Below are positions 15,895 through 25,496 of a stretch of DNA of 64,000 nt, piece after piece. The stretch's first letter is position 1; every line of letters begins with the position of its first letter. The stretch is from Mesorhizobium amorphae (lineage in GTDB: Bacteria > Pseudomonadota > Alphaproteobacteria > Rhizobiales > Rhizobiaceae): contig NZ_JHQS01000062.1 of the NCBI RefSeq assembly GCF_014843845.1, positions 1 through 64,000 of the forward strand, in the 5' to 3' direction. The notes under the pieces are model-generated. The model was not told the DNA's origin. It did no database searches and was given only the letters and a program-made list of their open reading frames with translations. The position numbers were made by a program, and so were the translations under genes.

Positions 15895-15930
15895 AGCCCG
15901 CGGGAGCAATCCTGCGGGCTTTTGTTTTGA
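15895..15930 (+). terminator. rho-independent terminator of bamE
   Basis: AGCCCGC (15895-15901) pairs with GCGGGCT (15914-15920) and is followed by TTTGTTTT. Confidence 0.75.
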
Positions 15931-15952
15931 CGAGGCGTTGATCGTCGCAAGA

Positions 15953-15982
15953 AAAACCCGCGGGATCGCTCCCGCGGGTTTT
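15953..15982. terminator. bidirectional terminator between bamE and hppA
   Basis: AAAACCCGCGGGA and TCCCGCGGGTTTT form a perfect 13-bp stem with a TCGC loop. Leftward it ends hppA. Confidence 0.8.
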
Positions 15983-16005
15983 GTTTTCGAGCGATGGCTC
16001 CGTGC

Positions 16006-18147
16006 TCAGCCGTGCGCGAGCACGGCCAAGAGCAGCAAGGCGACAATGTTGGTGATCTTGATCGCCGGGTTGACCGCCGGGCCGGCGGTGTCCTTGTAGG
16101 GATCGCCGACCGTGTCGCCGGTGACCGAGGCCTTGTGCGCCTCGGAGCCCTTCAGGTGCTTGACGCCGTCCTTGTCGACAAAACCGTCCTCGAACGATTT
16201 TTTCGCGTTGTCCCAGGCGCCGCCGCCCGAGGTCATCGAGATGGCAACGAACAGGCCGTTGACGATGACGCCAAGCAGCGAGGCGCCGAGCGCGGCAAAG
16301 GCGGACGCCTTAGAACCCGAAATCAGCAGCACGCCGAAATAGACGACGAGCGGCGCCAGGACCGGCAGCAACGAGGGGATGATCATCTCGCGGATCGCCG
16401 CCTTGGTCAGCAGGTCGACCGCGCGCGCATAGTTCGGCTTCGAGGTTCCGGCCATGATGCCCGGATCCTCGCGGAATTGCTTGCGCACTTCCTCGACGAT
16501 GGCGCCTGCCGCGCGGCCGACAGCCGTCATGGCGATGCCGCCGAACAGATACGGGATCAGGCCGCCGAAGATCAGGCCGGCTACGACGTAAGGGTTGGAG
16601 AGATCGAAGGAGATCTCGCCCATGCCCTGGAAGTAAGGATATTTGTCGCCATTGGCGGCAAAGAACTTCAGGTCGTTCGAATAGGCCGCAAACAGCACCA
16701 GCGCGCCGAGGCCGGCCGAACCGATGGCGTAGCCCTTGGTCACCGCCTTGGTGGTGTTGCCGACCGCGTCGAGCGCATCGGTCGAGTGGCGCACTTCCTT
16801 GGGCAGGCCGGCCATTTCGGCGATGCCGCCGGCATTGTCGGTGACCGGGCCGAAGGCGTCGAGCGCGACGATCATGCCGGCAAGGCCGAGCATGGTGGTG
16901 ACCGCGATCGCCGTGCCGAACAGGCCGGCGAGCTGATAGGTCGAGATGATGCCGCCAACGATGACGATCGCCGGAAGCGCGGTCGATTCCAGTGACACTG
17001 CAAGGCCCTGGATGACGTTGGTGCCGTGGCCGGTCACCGAAGCCTGGGCGATGGAGTTCACCGGGCGCTTGTTGGTGCCGGTGTAGTATTCGGTGATCAC
17101 CACGATAAGGCCGGTCACCACAAGGCCGATCAGGCCGCAGATGAACAGGTTCTTGCCGGTGATGGCCATGCCGGCAACCGTGCCGATCTCGCCCCAGCCG
17201 AGGGTCGCCGAAGTGGCGGCGCCGAGGCCGACGATGGACAGCAGGCCGGTGACGATCAGGCCTTTGTAAAGCGCGCCCATGATCGAGCCGTTGGAACCGA
17301 GCTTGACGAAGAAGGTGCCGACGATCGAAGTCAGGATGCAGGCGCCGCAGATGGCCAGCGGATAGAGCATGGCGGCGCCGAGAACGGGAGTGCCGCCGAA
17401 GAAGATGGCGGCGAGAACCATGGTGGCGACGACGGTCACCGCATAGGTCTCGAACAGGTCGGCGGCCATGCCGGCGCAGTCGCCGACATTGTCGCCGACA
17501 TTGTCGGCGATGGTGGCCGGGTTGCGCGGATCGTCTTCGGGAATGCCGGCTTCGACCTTGCCGACGAGATCGCCGCCGACGTCGGCGCCCTTGGTGAAGA
17601 TACCGCCGCCGAGACGGGCGAAGATCGAGATCAGCGAGGCGCCGAAGCCGAGCGAGACCAGCGAGTCGATGACGATGCGGTCATTGGGCTGGAGGCCCAT
17701 GAAATGGGTCAGGATGAGGTAGTAGATCGAGACGCCGAGCAGCGCCAGGCCCGCGACCAGCATGCCGGTGATGGCGCCCGACTTGAAGGCGATGTCGAGG
17801 CCGGCAGCCAGGCTGTTCGACGCCGCCTGCGCGGTGCGCACATTGGCGCGCACCGAGACGTGCATGCCGATGAAGCCGGCGGCGCCCGAAAGCACGGCAC
17901 CGATCAGGAAGCCGATGGCGGCGGTGATCGACAGCAGCCACCATGCGAGCAGCAGGACGACGACGCCGACGACGGCGATGGTGGTGTACTGGCGCGCCAG
18001 ATAGGCCTGCGCGCCTTCGCGGATGGCCGCGGAGATTTCCTGCATGCGTGCATTGCCCTGATCGGACGCGAGGACCGATCGGGTCGCCCAGATTGCGTAA
18101 AGGACTGAAAGCAGGCCGCAGGCGATGACGGCGGAAATGATGGTCAT
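16006..18147 (-). CDS. hppA: K+-insensitive H+-translocating pyrophosphatase
   Basis: This 713-residue membrane pyrophosphatase (about 16 helices) couples PPi hydrolysis to proton export or acidification of acidocalcisome-like compartments. The substrate motif is present (GGIFTKGADVGGDLVGKVEA, then EDDPRNPATIADNVGDNVGD). GNTTKAVTKG has the Lys that marks the K+-independent class (Ala in K+-dependent enzymes). The start at 18147 (MTIISAVIACGLL) fits the family. Confidence 0.97.
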   Translation of the reverse strand: MTIISAVIACGLLSVLYAIWATRSVLASDQGNARMQEISAAIREGAQAYLARQYTTIAVVGVVVLLLAWWLLSITAAIGFLIGAVLSGAAGFIGMHVSVRANVRTAQAASNSLAAGLDIAFKSGAITGMLVAGLALLGVSIYYLILTHFMGLQPNDRIVIDSLVSLGFGASLISIFARLGGGIFTKGADVGGDLVGKVEAGIPEDDPRNPATIADNVGDNVGDCAGMAADLFETYAVTVVATMVLAAIFFGGTPVLGAAMLYPLAICGACILTSIVGTFFVKLGSNGSIMGALYKGLIVTGLLSIVGLGAATSATLGWGEIGTVAGMAITGKNLFICGLIGLVVTGLIVVITEYYTGTNKRPVNSIAQASVTGHGTNVIQGLAVSLESTALPAIVIVGGIISTYQLAGLFGTAIAVTTMLGLAGMIVALDAFGPVTDNAGGIAEMAGLPKEVRHSTDALDAVGNTTKAVTKGYAIGSAGLGALVLFAAYSNDLKFFAANGDKYPYFQGMGEISFDLSNPYVVAGLIFGGLIPYLFGGIAMTAVGRAAGAIVEEVRKQFREDPGIMAGTSKPNYARAVDLLTKAAIREMIIPSLLPVLAPLVVYFGVLLISGSKASAFAALGASLLGVIVNGLFVAISMTSGGGAWDNAKKSFEDGFVDKDGVKHLKGSEAHKASVTGDTVGDPYKDTAGPAVNPAIKITNIVALLLLAVLAHG

Positions 18148-18409
18148 TGCCGAATTTTCCTCGATTGATGGCCCAAAAGAACCCCTCCCTGGGCCGTTGA
18201 GACGGGGAGCGGCATTCCGCCAGGCGGATTCCGTCCCTTCGCAGCGGTGTATGCGAAACAGGGCTCGGAACGTCAAGATATTGTTCGGTTTTTGCCCGGC
18301 TTTCGGCCAAAAGGCGCAGACGGCGGCGCAGCTTCGAGCGCCGCCTTCCTTTTAGATCGATTGAAATGACGCTGCGGAATAAGGTCGCCTACTGCAATCC
18401 TGGGCGGTG

Positions 18410-19159
18410 CTACGCCGTCTCCTGCCCCATGCGGCGCGCCGTGTAGCGCTCGATGGCCGACAGCCCGTCATAGATCAGCACCGCAAGGGCGGCGACGATC
18501 AGGCCGCCCTGCAGGACGAAGGCGAGGTTGTTCGACAGCAGGCCGGCGATGATCACCTCGCCCAGCGTCTTGGCCGCCACCGTCGAGCCGATGGTGGCGG
18601 TGGCGAGGCTGATGACCACCGACAGCCTTATGCCGCCGAGGATGATCGGGGCACTCAGCGGCAACTCGACCTTGGTGAGCCTTTGCCAACCGGTCATGCC
18701 GGCGCCGCGCGCCGCCTCCATGACATTGGCCGGCAGCGTCGTGAGACCAGTCAGCGCGTTCTCGAAGATCGGCAAGAGGCCATAGAGAAACAGCGCGATC
18801 AGCGTCGGCTTCTCGCCGAAGCCGACGGCGGGCACGGCCAGCGCCAGCACCGCCACCGGCGGAAAGGTCTGGCCGATATTGACCAGGCTGCGCGACAGCG
18901 GCAGGAACTCGGCGCCGGCCGGCCTGGTGACGAGGATGGCGAGCGCCACGGCGACGATGGTCGCGGCCACGGTAGCAATCAGCACGGTCCTCAGATGCAG
19001 GAACGTCAGCGTCAGCAGGCTGCCCTGATTGTAGATCGCCGGCGCCCCGTTCTCGGTCAGCGGCTTCAGAAGCGGCTGGAACCAGCCGGGATTGGTGACG
19101 AAGGCGACGAGCAGCACCACCAGCAAAAGCCTGAGCAGCGAGGGCAGCCAGGCCTTCAT
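18410..19159 (-). CDS. osmoprotectant ABC transporter permease (YehW-like)
   Basis: The 249-residue inner-membrane permease has the BPD-transport motif region ARGAGMTGWQRLTKVELPLS, matching the EAA loop of OpuCB/YehW proteins. It is the last gene of the unit encoding binding protein, long permease, ATPase and short permease. Its ATG overlaps the ATPase stop by 4 bases, indicating translational coupling. Confidence 0.9.
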   Translation of the reverse strand: MKAWLPSLLRLLLVVLLVAFVTNPGWFQPLLKPLTENGAPAIYNQGSLLTLTFLHLRTVLIATVAATIVAVALAILVTRPAGAEFLPLSRSLVNIGQTFPPVAVLALAVPAVGFGEKPTLIALFLYGLLPIFENALTGLTTLPANVMEAARGAGMTGWQRLTKVELPLSAPIILGGIRLSVVISLATATIGSTVAAKTLGEVIIAGLLSNNLAFVLQGGLIVAALAVLIYDGLSAIERYTARRMGQETA

Positions 19160-20094
19160 GCCGGCCTCGCCGCGCGTTTAACCAGCCCGTCCACAGTGAC
19201 GCGGCCGAGCGGCTTGCCGTCTTCGCCCTTGACCGGCAGCGCCGGGCGGCCGGACCAGAGCAGCTCAGCCAGCGCGTCGCGCTGGCTGGCATCGCCGGGG
19301 ATCGCCTCGCCTTCGGCGGTCCCCTTCTCCACCGCGTCGCTGACGCGGCCGAGCGACAGCAGCCTGAACGGCTTTTCGCTGGCGCCGACGAGGGTCTCGA
19401 CGAAGGCGCTGGCCGGCTTCGCCAGGATCTCGGCGGGCTTGGCGTATTGCACCAGCTTGCCGGCATCCATGACGGCGATCTTGTCGCCCATGTGCACGGC
19501 CTCCTCCATGTCATGGGTGACGAGGATGATGGTGGTGCCGAAGCGCTTCTGGATCGCCAGCAGATCCTCCTGCGCCTTGTTGCGGATGATCGGGTCGAGC
19601 GCGCCGAACGGCTCGTCCATCAAAAGCACATTGGGTTCGGCGGCAAGCGCACGGGCGACGCCGACACGCTGCTGCTGGCCGCCGGACAGCTCGTGCGGAT
19701 AGCGCGGCCCGTAAGCCTCGGGATCAAGCTGGTAGAGCGTCATCAATTCATCGACGCGCGCCTTTATGCGGGCCTTGTCCCAGCCGAGCAGCACCGGCAC
19801 GGTGGCGATGTTCTGTGCCACGGTGCGGTGCGGAAACAGGCCGTGACCCTGAATGGCATAGCCGATGCTGCGGCGCAGCTCATAGCCCGGCAACGAGCGG
19901 TTGTCTTTGCCGTCGAGCTTGATGATGCCCGCGGTCGGCTCGACCAGCCGGTTGATCATGCGCAAAAGCGTCGTCTTGCCGGAGCCGGAGGTGCCTACGA
20001 TGACAGCAATGGTGCGCGGCTCGATCACCATCGACACGTCGTCGACGACGGTCGTTTCGTCATAGCGCTTGGTAATGCCTTCGATCTCGATCAT
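19156..20094 (-). CDS. osmoprotectant ABC transporter ATP-binding protein (YehX-like)
   Basis: The 312-residue ATPase has Walker A GTSGSGKTTLLRM, a signature LSGGQQQRVGVARALA, Walker B VLLMDEPFGALDP and the H-loop VTHDMEEA. A C-terminal CBS-like regulatory extension (about 250-310) occurs in the OpuCA/ProV class of betaine transporters. It overlaps both neighbouring permease genes by 4 bases. Confidence 0.93.
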   Translation of the reverse strand: MIEIEGITKRYDETTVVDDVSMVIEPRTIAVIVGTSGSGKTTLLRMINRLVEPTAGIIKLDGKDNRSLPGYELRRSIGYAIQGHGLFPHRTVAQNIATVPVLLGWDKARIKARVDELMTLYQLDPEAYGPRYPHELSGGQQQRVGVARALAAEPNVLLMDEPFGALDPIIRNKAQEDLLAIQKRFGTTIILVTHDMEEAVHMGDKIAVMDAGKLVQYAKPAEILAKPASAFVETLVGASEKPFRLLSLGRVSDAVEKGTAEGEAIPGDASQRDALAELLWSGRPALPVKGEDGKPLGRVTVDGLVKRAARPA

Positions 20095-21254
20095 GCCGTT
20101 TCAACCCTGCGCTTGGTGGCGGTCATTTCGATCACTGCGTCGAGGATGATGGCTGCGGCAAAGGCGAGCGCAACCGTTGGCACCGCGCCGAGCAGCACCA
20201 GATCCATCGCCGTCTGGCCGACACCTTGGAAGACGAACACGCCAAAACCGCCGCCGCCGATCAGCGCGGCGATGGTAGCAAGGCCGATGTTCTGGACCAG
20301 GACGATGCGGATGCCGGTGAGGATGACCGGAAAGGCCAGTGGAAACTCGACACCGAACAGGCGCTGGCGGTCGGTCATGCCCATGCCGCGCGCGGCGTCG
20401 TTGGCCGCGCGTGGCACGCCGGCGAGGCCGACCACGGTGTTGGCCACCACCGGCAGCAGCGAATAGAGAAACAAAGCGACGAAAGCGGGCGCGGTGCCGA
20501 TGCCTCTGATACCGAGCGCGGCAGCACCCGGCACGTGCGCGGCGACCCAGCCGAGCGGCGCGATCAAGAGGCCGAACAACGCGATCGAGGGGATGGTCTG
20601 GATGATGTTCAGCACGTTGAGCACCCCTGCCCGCAATTTTTCGACGCGGTGGCAGAGAATGCCGAGCGGCAGGCCGACAATCACTGCGGCGGCCAGCGAA
20701 CCCAGCGCCAGCGTGACGTGCTTGGAGCCTTCGGCCCAGAAACTGTCGGCACGGTTGGCATATTCCTTGAGGATCGACAGGCTGTTCCATTGCCCCGATA
20801 TCAACAGCAGGCCGATGGCCAGAGCCGCGACGACCAGCACACCGACGCGCGCCCAAGGTGACAGATTCAGACGCGTCAGCACGTCGGCCAACAGAAGTGT
20901 GAAGGCGAAGATCAGCAGCCAGAAGCCGGAGGCCGGCGAGATGCGAGCGAAGGTATTGCCCGCCGGCGTGAGAAAGCTGCCGGCGATGCCGATCAGGATG
21001 GCGAGAGCTATCAGCGCCACCACGCTGGCGGCGAGGCGCAGGACGAGCGGGGTTTTCAGCAAGGCAATGAGCGCGCCGACAATCACGATCGCCAGCAGCA
21101 GCGGCCCGACCGCAGTCGGCAACGCCTCGAGGACGGAGCGCGCCTCGCCGGGCACGATTCGGTTGGCGCGGAAGGTGGCGAACGGGGCAACGAGCGCCGC
21201 ATAGGCCGCGATCGCGGCGATGACCACGCCGAGCTTGTCGAAGCGGATGGTCAT
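20091..21254 (-). CDS. osmoprotectant ABC transporter permease (YehY-like)
   Basis: This 387-residue permease has extra N-terminal membrane segments before the BPD-transport core (LGSLAAAVIVGLPLGILCHR; the EAA loop NDAARGMGMTDRQRLFGVEF). The long form matches YehY, the partner of the shorter YehW. It is separated from the upstream binding-protein gene by a 251-bp region filled with a perfect inverted repeat. Confidence 0.9.
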   Translation of the reverse strand: MTIRFDKLGVVIAAIAAYAALVAPFATFRANRIVPGEARSVLEALPTAVGPLLLAIVIVGALIALLKTPLVLRLAASVVALIALAILIGIAGSFLTPAGNTFARISPASGFWLLIFAFTLLLADVLTRLNLSPWARVGVLVVAALAIGLLLISGQWNSLSILKEYANRADSFWAEGSKHVTLALGSLAAAVIVGLPLGILCHRVEKLRAGVLNVLNIIQTIPSIALFGLLIAPLGWVAAHVPGAAALGIRGIGTAPAFVALFLYSLLPVVANTVVGLAGVPRAANDAARGMGMTDRQRLFGVEFPLAFPVILTGIRIVLVQNIGLATIAALIGGGGFGVFVFQGVGQTAMDLVLLGAVPTVALAFAAAIILDAVIEMTATKRRVETA

Positions 21255-21312
21255 GAGGCGCGCCCGTACGCAACGGCTTGCCCTGATGCCGTTACAGGAT
21301 TGTCAGCTATGC

Positions 21313-21482
21313 GCGAGGCACCCCCCTCTGGCCTGCCGGCCATCTCCCCCTCAAGGGGGGAGATCGGATGTCGCGCGGGCTTTCGCCAATTGTCAGCGCG
21401 GCAAGATGTGTGCCTGCGCCGGAGCTGCCAATCTCCCCCCTTGAGGGGGAGATGGCCGGCAGGCCAGAGGGGGGTGCCTCGC
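21313..21482. repeat. 52-bp perfect inverted repeat, 66-bp centre
   Basis: Arm 21313-21364 (starting GCGAGGCACCCCCCTCTGG) is exactly reverse-complementary to 21431-21482. The arm includes smaller hairpins (CTCCCCCTCAAGGGGGGAG). The whole is a mobile-like intergenic repeat of a type common in Mesorhizobium. It sits inside the transporter unit and its transcript would fold into a long hairpin. Confidence 0.9.
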
Positions 21483-21505
21483 ACCAGCGTCACGATTTCA
21501 GCTGG

Positions 21506-22417
21506 CTACTTCAAAAACCCGTTCTTCTTCAAAAAGTCCTCCGCCACCCCCTTGACCGGCTCGCCGCCGACCTGCACGCGGCCGTTGAGTTCCTGCAGCG
21601 TGACCAAATCGAGTTTGGCGAAGACCGGTTTCAACAACGTCTCGATCTCGGGATGCTCCTTCAGCACCGCTTCGCGGATGATCGGCGCCGGCTGGTAGAC
21701 GGGTTGCACGCCCTTGTCGTCGTCGAGCGCGACAAGACCGGAGGGCGCGATGCCACCGTCGGTGCCATAGACCATGGCGGCATTGGCGCCATTGGTCTGG
21801 TTGGCCGCCGCCGCAATGGTCGCAGCGGTGTCGCCACCGGAGAGCGTGATCAGCTGGTCGGGTTTCAGCGTGAAGCCATAAGTGGTCTGGAAGGCCGGCA
21901 GTGCAGCCGCCGAATTGACGAACTCTGCCGAAGCCGCGAGCACCACCTTGCCGCCGCCGGCGACGTATTTGCCGAAGTCGGAGAGCGTCGCCAGCTTGTT
22001 CTCGTCGGCGACTTCCTTGCGCAGCGCGATCGCCCAGGTGTTGTTGGCCGGTGACGGCGACAGCCAGACGATCTTGTTGGCGTCATAGTCAAGCTTCTTG
22101 GCAGTCTCGTAAGCCTTGGCGGCGTCCTTCCACACCGGGTCGTCGGCCTTCTCGAAGAAGAAGGCGGCGTTGCCGGTGTATTCGGGATAGATGTCGATCT
22201 CACCGGCGCTGATCGCCTTGCGCACCACCGGCGTGCCGCCGAGCTGGATGCGGTCGGTGGTCTTGATGTTGTTGGCGTTCAGCACCAGCTGGATGATGTT
22301 GCCGAGCACGCCGCCCTCGGTGTCGATCTTCGAGGAGACGACCACCTGGGCATTTGCCGAGGCCGCGGAAATACCGAGCGCAAGCGCGGCGCCGGCCAGG
22401 AGCTTGATTGAAAACAT
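21506..22417 (-). CDS. osmF: osmoprotectant-binding periplasmic protein (OsmF/YehZ-like)
   Basis: The 303-residue precursor has a signal peptide (FSIKLLAGAALALGISAASA-NAQ) and an OpuAC-type substrate-binding fold. Recognisable parts are VVSSKIDTEGGVLGNIIQLV, the ISAGEIDIYPEYTGNAAFFF motif and NQTNGANAAMVYGTDGGIA. It would capture glycine betaine or related solutes for the permeases. YehZ-type systems have low affinity in E. coli, so the exact substrate is uncertain. Confidence 0.92.
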   Translation of the reverse strand: MFSIKLLAGAALALGISAASANAQVVVSSKIDTEGGVLGNIIQLVLNANNIKTTDRIQLGGTPVVRKAISAGEIDIYPEYTGNAAFFFEKADDPVWKDAAKAYETAKKLDYDANKIVWLSPSPANNTWAIALRKEVADENKLATLSDFGKYVAGGGKVVLAASAEFVNSAAALPAFQTTYGFTLKPDQLITLSGGDTAATIAAAANQTNGANAAMVYGTDGGIAPSGLVALDDDKGVQPVYQPAPIIREAVLKEHPEIETLLKPVFAKLDLVTLQELNGRVQVGGEPVKGVAEDFLKKNGFLK

Positions 22418-22574
22418 GATGGGAATCCCTTGCTGTGAACCGGACTACGGTTGCCGCATATGAGCATGGCTTCAACGCCCCGTCGGGGCACACGGTTTCA
22501 TAACAAGAGAGATGCACGCAATAATTTTGTGCGGGCTAGCCCAATCCGACGCCGCCCATCCAGACAAGGTGGTG

Positions 22575-23795
22575 TCAGGTGGCCGGGCGCAAGCTCGTCA
22601 TCTTCAGCGCGCCCAGCGCCACGAAGCAGAGCGCAGTGACCGGGAAGACGATCCAGTTCAGCATCTCCCAGCCCCAGGCGTTGTAGACCGCGCCCGACAT
22701 CAGCGAGGCGAAGGCGACGGAGCCGAACAGGACGAAGTCGTGAAAGCCCTGCACCTTGCCCTTTTCCGACGGCCGGTAGCTGTCGGCGACCATGGCGGTG
22801 GCGCCGATGAAGCCGAAATTCCAGCCGAGGCCGAGCAGGATCAGCGCCGTCCAGAACTGCCATAGCGCCAGTCCCGACAGAGCCACCACGGCGCAAGCGA
22901 CGAGCAGGATCAGGCCGGCTGCAACAATGCGCTCGGCGCCGAAGCGGTGGATCAGCGAGCCGGTGAAGAAACTCGGCGCGAACATCGCCATGACATGCCA
23001 GGAAATGCCGAGCATCGCATCATCGGTCGACAGGCCGCAGCCGACCATGGCGAGCGGCGCGCCGGTCATGACGAAACTCATCAGCGCGTAGCTGCCGACA
23101 GCGCAGAAGAGCGCTGCGACGAAACGCGGCCGGGTGACAATCTCGGAGAGCGGCCGCGCGTCGCTGTCGGCGATCTCCGCCTTGCCGGCAGCCCGGGACG
23201 GAATGCGCAGGAACGAGAGGATGATGGCGCCGACAGCCGCCAGCACGAGGATGGACGCGAACGAGCCGGCAAACATCACGGGCGCGAACAATTCGCGGGT
23301 GAAGATGACGATCTGCGGCCCGAGTATGGCGGTGACGATGCCGCCGGCCAGCACGAAGGAAATGGCACGCGCCTTGAATTCCGAAGGTGCATTGTCGGCG
23401 GCGGCGAAGCGGAACTGCTGGACGAAAGCGCCGCCGATCCCGATCACCGCCAGACCGAAGGCGAACAGCCAAAAGTTCGGATGGAAGAGCGCCAGCGTAG
23501 CGACCAGCCCGCCGAGCGCGGTGATGATGGTGCCGGTCATGAAACCGCCGCGCTGGCCGAGGCTGCGAATGATTGCGGCAGCCGGCAGTGCGCCGAGCGC
23601 CACACCGACATTGAAGCCGGTGATCGGCGCCGTCGCCAGCGACTTGTCGGCGGCGAGCAGGTATTGGCCGGCCAGCCCGCCCACGGAAATGGCGATAGGT
23701 GCGGCCGAACCGATGATCGCCTGCGCGGCGGCAAGGATGAATGCCGTGCGGCGTGCTTCCCTGCTTGCCTCAGCAATGACAGCCGCGGCCGTCAC
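22575..23795 (-). CDS. MFS transporter
   Basis: This 406-residue protein has about 12 membrane segments and a major-facilitator layout (for example GFNVGVALGALPAAAIIRSL and GLGWNFGFIGATAMVADSYR). Its GTG start overlaps the nusB stop by 4 bases, so it is the last gene of the riboflavin/nusB transcript. The substrate cannot be read from the sequence. Confidence 0.88.
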   Translation of the reverse strand: MTAAAVIAEASREARRTAFILAAAQAIIGSAAPIAISVGGLAGQYLLAADKSLATAPITGFNVGVALGALPAAAIIRSLGQRGGFMTGTIITALGGLVATLALFHPNFWLFAFGLAVIGIGGAFVQQFRFAAADNAPSEFKARAISFVLAGGIVTAILGPQIVIFTRELFAPVMFAGSFASILVLAAVGAIILSFLRIPSRAAGKAEIADSDARPLSEIVTRPRFVAALFCAVGSYALMSFVMTGAPLAMVGCGLSTDDAMLGISWHVMAMFAPSFFTGSLIHRFGAERIVAAGLILLVACAVVALSGLALWQFWTALILLGLGWNFGFIGATAMVADSYRPSEKGKVQGFHDFVLFGSVAFASLMSGAVYNAWGWEMLNWIVFPVTALCFVALGALKMTSLRPAT

Positions 23796-24292
23796 GAAGC
23801 GTCCTTGCCGCGGCCCTCGCCGCGCACCCGGCGTGACACGCGATCGAGCACGGCATTGGTAAGCTTCGGCTCATCTTCCTCGTAGAAGGCCTTGGCGATG
23901 TCGACATATTCCGAAACGATGACGGCGACCGGCACGTCATCGCGCTTCATCAATTCATAGACGCCGGCGCGCAGGATGGCGCGCAGCGTCGAATCGAGCC
24001 TTGACAATGGCCAGTCGTCGGTCAGCGCCTGGCGGATGACCGGATCGATGGTCTTCTGGTTTTCGACGACGCCGGTGAGGATGGCGCGAAACCACTGCGC
24101 GTCGGCCTCGCGATAGAGCGCGCCGTCGACCTCCTTGCCGAGCCTGAACGCCTCATATTCCGCCGTGATCTCGAAGATGCCGCTGCCGGCCACGTCCATC
24201 TGGTAGAGCGCCTGCACGGCGGCCAGACGGGCGGCGCCGCGCTTGTTGGCGTGGCGTATCGCGGGCTGGCCGGGCGCTGCGGGGTCGCTCAC
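23792..24292 (-). CDS. nusB: transcription antitermination factor NusB
   Basis: NusB (166 residues) acts with NusE in rRNA antitermination. Diagnostic parts are KRGAARLAAVQALYQMDVAG, the central LDSTLRAILRAGVYELMKRD and VIVSEYVDIAKAFYEEDEPK. The GTG start overlaps the ribH stop. The C-terminus is basic (RRVRGEGRGK). Confidence 0.96.
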   Translation of the reverse strand: MSDPAAPGQPAIRHANKRGAARLAAVQALYQMDVAGSGIFEITAEYEAFRLGKEVDGALYREADAQWFRAILTGVVENQKTIDPVIRQALTDDWPLSRLDSTLRAILRAGVYELMKRDDVPVAVIVSEYVDIAKAFYEEDEPKLTNAVLDRVSRRVRGEGRGKDAS

Positions 24293-24783
24293 GACTGCGC
24301 TCCCAACTGCTCTTTGAGAGCGATCATGGTCAGCGCCGCACGCGCGGCAAAGCCGCCCTTGTCGCCTTCCGAACGCTTGGCGCGCGTCCAGGCCTGCGCA
24401 TCGTTCTCGGTGGTCAGGATGCCGTTGCCGATGCAGACCGAATCCTGGACCGAAATGTCCATCAGCGCACGGCTGGATTCATTGGCGACGATGTCGAAAT
24501 GATAGGTATCGCCGCGGATGATGGTGCCAAGCGCAACAAAACCGTCATAGCCGGTCCCACCGTCGGCAGCACCATCGAGGGCGAAGGTGATCACGGCCGG
24601 AATCTCCAGCGAGCCTGGAACGGTGACGACGTCATAGGTCGCGCCGGCCTCGTCGAGCGCGCTTGTCGCGCCTTCGAGCAGCGCGTCGGCAAGGTCGTCA
24701 TGGAAGCGCGCCTCGATGACGAGAAGGTGGGCCTTCTTCTTCGGACGGATAAACGCTTTGCCGTGTTGGGATGTGCCAGCCAT
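24289..24783 (-). CDS. ribH: 6,7-dimethyl-8-ribityllumazine synthase
   Basis: RibH (164 residues) condenses the ribityl-aminouracil with dihydroxybutanone phosphate in riboflavin synthesis. VPGSLEIPAVITFA and GFVALGTIIRGDTYHFDIVA include the catalytic His and substrate loop. It lies 95 bp downstream of ribE and overlaps nusB. Confidence 0.96.
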   Translation of the reverse strand: MAGTSQHGKAFIRPKKKAHLLVIEARFHDDLADALLEGATSALDEAGATYDVVTVPGSLEIPAVITFALDGAADGGTGYDGFVALGTIIRGDTYHFDIVANESSRALMDISVQDSVCIGNGILTTENDAQAWTRAKRSEGDKGGFAARAALTMIALKEQLGAQS

Positions 24784-24878
24784 AAATGTCTCCGGGGATC
24801 GCCGGTGACTTAGGCCGAAGCGGCCGCATTCGCAAGCTTTGTCGGACGTTCAGGCCCGGTCTAATTTTCCAGGGTGGC

Positions 24879-25496
24879 TCAAAGCCCCTCTTTCGCCGCT
24901 TCCACCAGGCGTGCCGCGTAGCGGGCCATGGTGTCGATCTCGAGGTTCACGCGGTCGCCTACCTGACGCTCGCCCCAGGTGGTCACGGTCAGCGAATGGT
25001 GGATCAGCAGCACATCGAAGCGGGTGCCTTCGACCTTGTTGACAGTGAGCGAGGTGCCGTCGAGGGCAACGGAGCCCTTTGGCGCGATGAACCTGGCCAG
25101 CTCGCGCGGCGCTTCGAGCGTAAAGCGTACGGCATCGCCCTCGTCCTTGCGCGCCACGATCTCGGCCGTGCCGTCGACATGGCCGGAGACGATGTGGCCG
25201 CCGAGCTCGTCGCCGATCTTCAGCGCCCGTTCGAGATTGATGCGCGTGCCCGATTTCCATCCAGCTGCTGTCGTCAACCGCAATGCTTCTTCCCAGGCTT
25301 CGACCTCGAACCAGCGCGCGTTCGAGCCACCGTCTGGCAGCGCCGTTACCGTCAGGCAGACACCGCCGCAGGAGATCGACGCGCCGATGGCGATGGTCTC
25401 GGGATCGTAGGCGGTGTCGATGCGCAGACCGACACCCTCCCTGAGCGGCCTGACGGCAGCGACGCTACCGACATCGGTGACAATTCCGGTGAACAT
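24879..25496 (-). CDS. ribE: riboflavin synthase alpha subunit
   Basis: This 205-residue enzyme dismutates two lumazines to riboflavin. The start MFTGIVTDVGSV is diagnostic, and the two lumazine-binding repeats are visible (ISCGGVCLTV in the first; ALDGTSLTVNKVE in the second). Its ATG overlaps the ribD stop by one base (TGATG). Confidence 0.96.
   Translation of the reverse strand: MFTGIVTDVGSVAAVRPLREGVGLRIDTAYDPETIAIGASISCGGVCLTVTALPDGGSNARWFEVEAWEEALRLTTAAGWKSGTRINLERALKIGDELGGHIVSGHVDGTAEIVARKDEGDAVRFTLEAPRELARFIAPKGSVALDGTSLTVNKVEGTRFDVLLIHHSLTVTTWGERQVGDRVNLEIDTMARYAARLVEAAKEGL

Noticed and set aside
21313..21482. Insertion sequence
   Set aside because: No transposase frame lies between the 52-bp arms (66 bp apart) and no target duplication is evident; it is better called a palindromic intergenic repeat.
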